From the NCBI GenBank assembly GCA_026120185.1, contig JANUWF010002297.1:496001-560000 (forward strand): a stretch of 64,000 bases of DNA, in the 5' to 3' direction. The first letter of the stretch is position 1. Every line of letters begins with the position of its first letter. Both the position numbers and the translations under genes were made by a program. Below the pieces are notes generated by a model. It did no database searches. It was not told the DNA's origin and was given only the letters and a program-made list of their open reading frames with translations. Of this stretch, positions 60,357 to 64,000 are shown piece after piece. This DNA is from Voacanga thouarsii (taxonomy: Eukaryota; Streptophyta; Magnoliopsida; Gentianales; Apocynaceae).

Positions 60357-62151
60357 GAAGAGCATTAGAATGGAGTATTAAAAGTTGAGTAGAAGACAAA
60401 GAAGAATAGGGTTGTTCTGGTTTTACCTCTTGATGTTCTTGAAACCTTTAACAAAAAAAAAAAAAAAATGGTTTTGATTCGTTCGAAAATTTTGGTTTGC
60501 GTGATTTTGTGTTATAAAGACCAGAAATGAAGACTAGGGATTAAATATAAGTGATCTGGAGTATTTGAGAGTAATTGGAGATGTTTAGAATAGGTTTAGG
60601 CTTGAAGATGTTAAGTGTGTGTTCTTGGTGTTCTAGAGAGAATTTAAGAGAAAATGGCTTGCGAATTTCTAAAATTGTTGTTGGCTGAATTACCTTGTGC
60701 AATTAGGAGTTTCGGTTTAGCAAGAAGGAGAGAGGGAGCTGTTCATTTTTTTTTTTTTTGAAATTCAAATGGAGGAGAATGAGGAGTTGTTTGAGGTAGA
60801 GGATTAGTTAATGGTGGTTGTTCATGGGAGGTCTCTTGCTTATCAATGGTGTAGGACTGAACAAGTTAGGTTTAATGCAGAGAATGGAGAGTTGTTCAAC
60901 TTATAATGCTGGCTGAAAATGGTCTATAATGGCAGAGAAATTTCTAGTTTAATCACTTGCTACAAGAGTGTTTTAATGGAGAAAAAAAAGTGGAATTAGT
61001 TTGAAGTTCAAATGAGTTTTTGGATAGAGTAATCTTAGGAGCTTTTTGAGTTGTGATCATGGAGTCTAAGAACTCAAGGTTAGTATGGAGGTCAATGGTG
61101 TTCAGTCCATGGCTGAATAAGGTCTGATTTTCAGAGGTTTGGGTGGTGATTTTTGGCCTTTGCCTTGAGAAACCAAGCTGGAAATTTTTCTGGTTTTCAA
61201 TTTTTCAAGAGTACCTAGAATGGAGATGGTTTTTTTGTGCAGAATTTTCTGCATTCTTTGGCCTGATTTGCAACTGGTTTTTTTAGGGTGATTGAAGGTC
61301 TTTTAATGGTGATTTTTCAGCCTTCTTTCTGAAGAAAAACAGAGAAAGTTCCAGCTGTTCTTATGACTTAAAGGTGACTTCAAAATCCAGCTTCCATGCA
61401 GCGAATTTGCTGCAGGAAACTTTCTGATTTTGGACAGATTGAGAGTTCCGAAAATCCATTGTTTTCTCAACCTTCAACCTTACATGAAATGACCATTTTT
61501 CTGGCAACAAATGGAGTAAGAATGTTGGCTGAAATTTCAAAAACAATCTTGCAACAAATCTGGAAAATTTCCAAATTTTTTCTTTACTAAACCATGAACA
61601 AGATGAAGGTAGCATTAAAGGTACAACTATGGCGATTTCTTTTCCTTGGAAACCCTTCCTAACCTTCTCCTTATTTTCGGTCATTCCCTATCCTTAAGAG
61701 CTGATTTTCGAATTCCATTGCTAGAGCATTATCACAGAATTTTTTTGGAATTAAAAGAAGAGATTAATGGATTAAGGATAATTTAAATTATAAAGATGTT
61801 AGGACAAGGCTAGAGAAATTAAAGGGAACAAGAATTCCTCTAGAATTCTTTTTAAGATTTGAACTCAAGACCTTAGAGATTAATTCATAAAGCTCTAACT
61901 ACTTAACCACACCAACTTTTGCTCTTATTTTCTCACTCAAATATTCTTCTTATCTAAACCTCAAGCCATCTTCCTATTTTGTCCTCAAGTAAAATTACCT
62001 TTTTACCCTTCCTACCTAACAAGCATAACTAAGCTATTTAACCTATAAACCATAATTCTAAGGCACATAAAATCATTCAAAAAGTATATTTTTATGCAGA
62101 ATAACATGATATGCATCCCCAACCCCTCTTACTCTCATGTAGGCTTTCACA
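58245..62151 (-). mobile_element. Solo LTR (3.9 kb) of the Tekay-like family, inserted in the extra ORF
   Basis: Full-length relative of the LTR at 4937-9201: minus-strand start TGTGAAAGCC (62151) and end GGGGTGTTACA (58245). The 5-bp duplication attgt flanks it exactly (58240-58244 and 62152-62156). No PBS or coding sequence accompanies it, so it is a solo LTR formed by recombination. It contains an AC microsatellite (59886-59906), a GA run (60318-60355) and the tRNA-like module (61857-61915). No gene seen in it. Confidence 0.9.
61857..61915 (-). other. tRNA-like module inside the solo LTR
   Basis: Minus strand resembles the module at 8881-8942: B-box-like GAGTTCAAATC and an A-box-like GGTTAAGTAG. 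Confidence 0.45.
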
Positions 62152-62636
62152 ATTGTCCTCTCCCTCATTATCGATATTATCTATCTCCTTACTGTCTTCA
62201 TCGTCGGTATCAGCTTTCTCTTCTCTGCCTACTCCTTCATTATCCACACTAAGTATCTCCTCTTCCCACATTGTCAGAAACTAAGTTAATTACTGGTATA
62301 GGTTGATCTTGCATCTGCATATTGCCAACTCTACCCTCTAGCTCAAAGGCCTTAATTCCAATCTTCTCATTCTTTCTAGCTTTAGGTGGTACAACTTTGG
62401 AAACCTCAGCTCCTATTTCTCCATCACTGCTCTCTAACTCAAACCATTTGACTCCCAATCAAAGGAAGATGGATCCACTATGGGAACTGGGATAAGTGTA
62501 TTACCACAACCTTGTGTCTAATCTAGGGTAACCGAGGCAAATCTTCTATCCATCCTATAAACAAACCATGTAGGTTAGTACCAGATCAAAAATTTTAAAA
62601 TATAAAATCTAAAAGACCATATGAGCCTAAATCTAG

Positions 62637-62648
62637 GCTTTAATACCA
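62637..62648 (-). other. Primer-binding site, initiator tRNA-Met type (diverged)
   Basis: Minus-strand TGGTATTAAAGC, two bases from the LTR end at 62651, as in the element at 4923-4937. Confidence 0.65.
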
Positions 62649-62650
62649 CT

Positions 62651-62927
62651 TGTAATAGCCCACTACCTATGTACCTCAAAAAGGATGGGGATATCGCCCC
62701 ATCCTTAGGACAAGAGATTTTCATATTTAGCTAAAAAAAATGAAATGAAAATAATCTAATGTTCAAAACTTATTACAAACCCAAAATAATACATAAGCAA
62801 ATGTCTCCAATAAATAAACACAATAAATTAAACTGAGATCTTCAAGTCTCAAGGTAACTCAATCTTCAAAGCAGGATCATCTTGAAAACATGACATAAAA
62901 CGTGGTGAGAAAATTTTCCTAGTAAGT
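62651..62927 (-). repeat. 5' LTR end of the second Tekay-like element (truncated)
   Basis: Matches the first 280 bases or so (plus-strand order) of the LTRs at 4937 and 58245, then is cut by the LTR starting at 62928. Confidence 0.75.
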
Positions 62928-63943
62928 TGATGAGACTCCGCTTCATCAAGGAGGGGGAGGCATGACCATGCAAGGACAAGGACCAAGACAAGATCTAGGT
63001 CCAAAAGCTTCAAGAGGATTTTCAATCACTCATAAAACCATGCTTGTAGATGGAAGAGGGTTGGAAGGTTGAGGAAGCCAGCCAAGAGATTATTTTGATG
63101 ACTATCCAAGAAGGACCCCAACAAGTACTCCAGCCGACAACAATGGCGGACGAAACTTAACCAAGGAGGCCTCCCAGTGGACAGCCGGTGCTAGCTCCAA
63201 GCAACCAAACCGATGTCGGCTTCATTCAGCTCAACAACGGATTCATTCTGGCATTCGATCGCACGAAGACAGTCCGCAACCGGTGCTGGCTGTAGTGTCC
63301 AAACTAGTGCCGGTTCCATCCTGGGCAGCCATTGCGTTTTTTATATTTTCTCCGATTTTCTTCAATTTTAATTGCTTGTAAAGACTTATTATTATCCTAA
63401 ACTATAATAGAACCTCAGGGATTACTTAGCTAGGGTTAGGGTAGTATAAATAAAACCTTTTTATGATTTAACAACACAATTCACACAATTTAATTTAAAT
63501 TTGAGAGAGAATCTTGAGAGACCCTAGCCTCCTTGTTCATCTTGTTCAAGACTATGCTTAAGGATTAGTCCTCCTTATGAATGAGTTTATAAATCTTTTG
63601 GATAATCCAATGTTATTTTTTTTGAATGGGTCTTAGTTTATTTATTCTTCTAAGATTTGTTTGAATTTCAATATTTGGGTCTCTATTTTCTCTATTCTAT
63701 TTGTTCTTATTTACCTTAGTTGTTTCAAAGATATTGGAGTGAGATTATAGTAGAACTTTTTACTATTCTTGAGGGTCTTTAAAGCTTAGTTTTTCAAGGA
63801 TTTGATAGAGGGTGGGTTGTTATTTCATTTTCTCCCTTTTGCCTCAAGAAGAATATCTGTTTTTAGTCTCATTGATTGAGCTGAACACATAACCAACTAA
63901 ACCACTCATAACACCAAGAAAAACCCCACATAAGGTCATATCA
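62928..63943 (+). repeat. 5' LTR of a Ty3/gypsy element running off the right edge
   Basis: Starts TGATGAGACTCC and ends GGTCATATCA, followed by a 7-base spacer and a perfect PBS. About 1.0 kb. Contains GC-rich boxes (CCGGTGCTAGCTCC, ACCGGTGCTGGC, 63180-63320) and a TATA box. The clade is undecided (CRM, Reina or another gypsy group) because no coding sequence is in view. Confidence 0.78.
63445..63452 (+). promoter_or_regulatory. LTR TATA box
   Basis: TATAAATA about two-fifths of the way from the LTR's 3' end, a plausible U3 promoter for the element beginning at 62928. Confidence 0.55.
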
Positions 63944-63950
63944 AAGAGTT

Positions 63951-63962
63951 TGGTATCAGAGC
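63951..63962 (+). other. Primer-binding site, initiator tRNA-Met type (perfect)
   Basis: TGGTATCAGAGC, an exact match to the initiator tRNA-Met complement and the only perfect one in the window. The element body continues to the right of the window. Confidence 0.9.
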
Positions 63963-64000
63963 AAGGAAAAACTTGATTCCAATCAAAGCTTGAAAGTAAG

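Larger units (their letters stand above)
57851..62553 (-). pseudogene. Second copy of the extra acidic ORF, split by a solo LTR
   Basis: Upstream piece 62553-62157, downstream piece 58239-57851; the solo LTR and its duplication lie between. It starts MDRRFASV at 62553, in a context matching the ATG at 4837. Recognisable parts include PIPVINLVSDN (about 62290, hydrophobic core with D/N acidic flank, like the SUMO-interaction-like motifs of the first copy), acidic runs (DTDDEDSKEIDNIDNE and MIDTDDKEDV), a helical, basic stretch absent from the first copy (KIARLDREIDEIEKEL, RRVRRRGRGR), then EESSKRP and GIDFSENTGGWLVE, ending SSSDG-stop at 57851. Internal stops and a frameshift near 57985 show decay, yet the C-terminal motif is kept. 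Confidence 0.6.
53050..62927 (-). mobile_element. Second Tekay-like gypsy element, pol-deleted, with a nested solo LTR
   Basis: Reading leftward: 5' LTR start region (62927-62651), PBS, extra acidic ORF (62553 to 57851, split by the solo LTR), gag start (57498), degenerate interior, polypurine tract (55580-55566) and 3' LTR (55565-53050). Pol is absent. The 5' LTR is cut by the gypsy LTR at 62928 and the 3' LTR by the Athila LTR ending at 53049. Its arrangement duplicates that of the element at 1-9201. Confidence 0.75.

Overview
This is plant nuclear DNA, strongly AT-rich, made almost entirely of nested and decayed LTR retrotransposons with one CACTA DNA transposon. The markers are plant-specific: chromovirus, Athila/Tat, BARE/Angela-like and Sirevirus proteins, primer-binding sites (PBS) for initiator tRNA-Met and tRNA-Asp, and CACTA ends with 3-bp duplications. 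No intact host gene, rRNA, CRISPR array or convincing functional tRNA was found. The setting looks like pericentromeric or intergenic heterochromatin of a flowering plant; I cannot name the species.

Layout. 1-9201 (-): a Ty3/gypsy Tekay/Del-like chromovirus running off the left edge, with pol, gag, an extra acidic ORF, a PBS and a 4.3-kb LTR. 9202-13267: the leader and 5' LTR of a minus-strand Ty1/copia element, split by a CACTA element (10033-11848, duplication ggt). 13268-14891: CACTA and copia LTR scraps and an exon-like fragment. 14892-40481 (+): a large Athila/Tat-type element with target-site duplication (TSD) atagt. Its 5' LTR is split by a second Athila-like element (15853-24643, TSD tttgg), which is itself split by a solo LTR (17396-21483, near-perfect TSD). 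Its interior holds Gag remnants, a minus-strand Athila fragment with an env-like ORF, an Angela/BARE-like copia element (30294-37630) and a copia LTR fragment. 40890-50953 (+): a Sirevirus with gag, pol and env-like ORF, interrupted by a copia LTR (45144-47017, TSD gatac). 50954-53049 (-): the start of another Athila-type element. 53050-62927 (-): a second Tekay-like element with its pol gone, whose extra ORF is split by a 3.9-kb solo LTR (58245-62151, TSD attgt). 62928-64000 (+): the 5' LTR and perfect PBS of a further element running off the right edge.

The genes belong to retroelement life cycles: Gag for particles, protease, integrase, reverse transcriptase and RNase H for copying and insertion, plus two accessory proteins. 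One is the env-like 'putative plant transposon protein' ORF, found here downstream of both a gypsy and a copia element. The other, the most interesting candidate, is an acidic, proline-rich protein between the 5' LTR and gag of the Tekay-like elements. It carries repeated SUMO-interaction-like motifs and a C-terminal GIDF..N.GGWL motif shared by two diverged copies. All coding regions are broken by stops or frameshifts, with many stops of the CAG-to-TAG kind expected from decay of methylated CHG sites.
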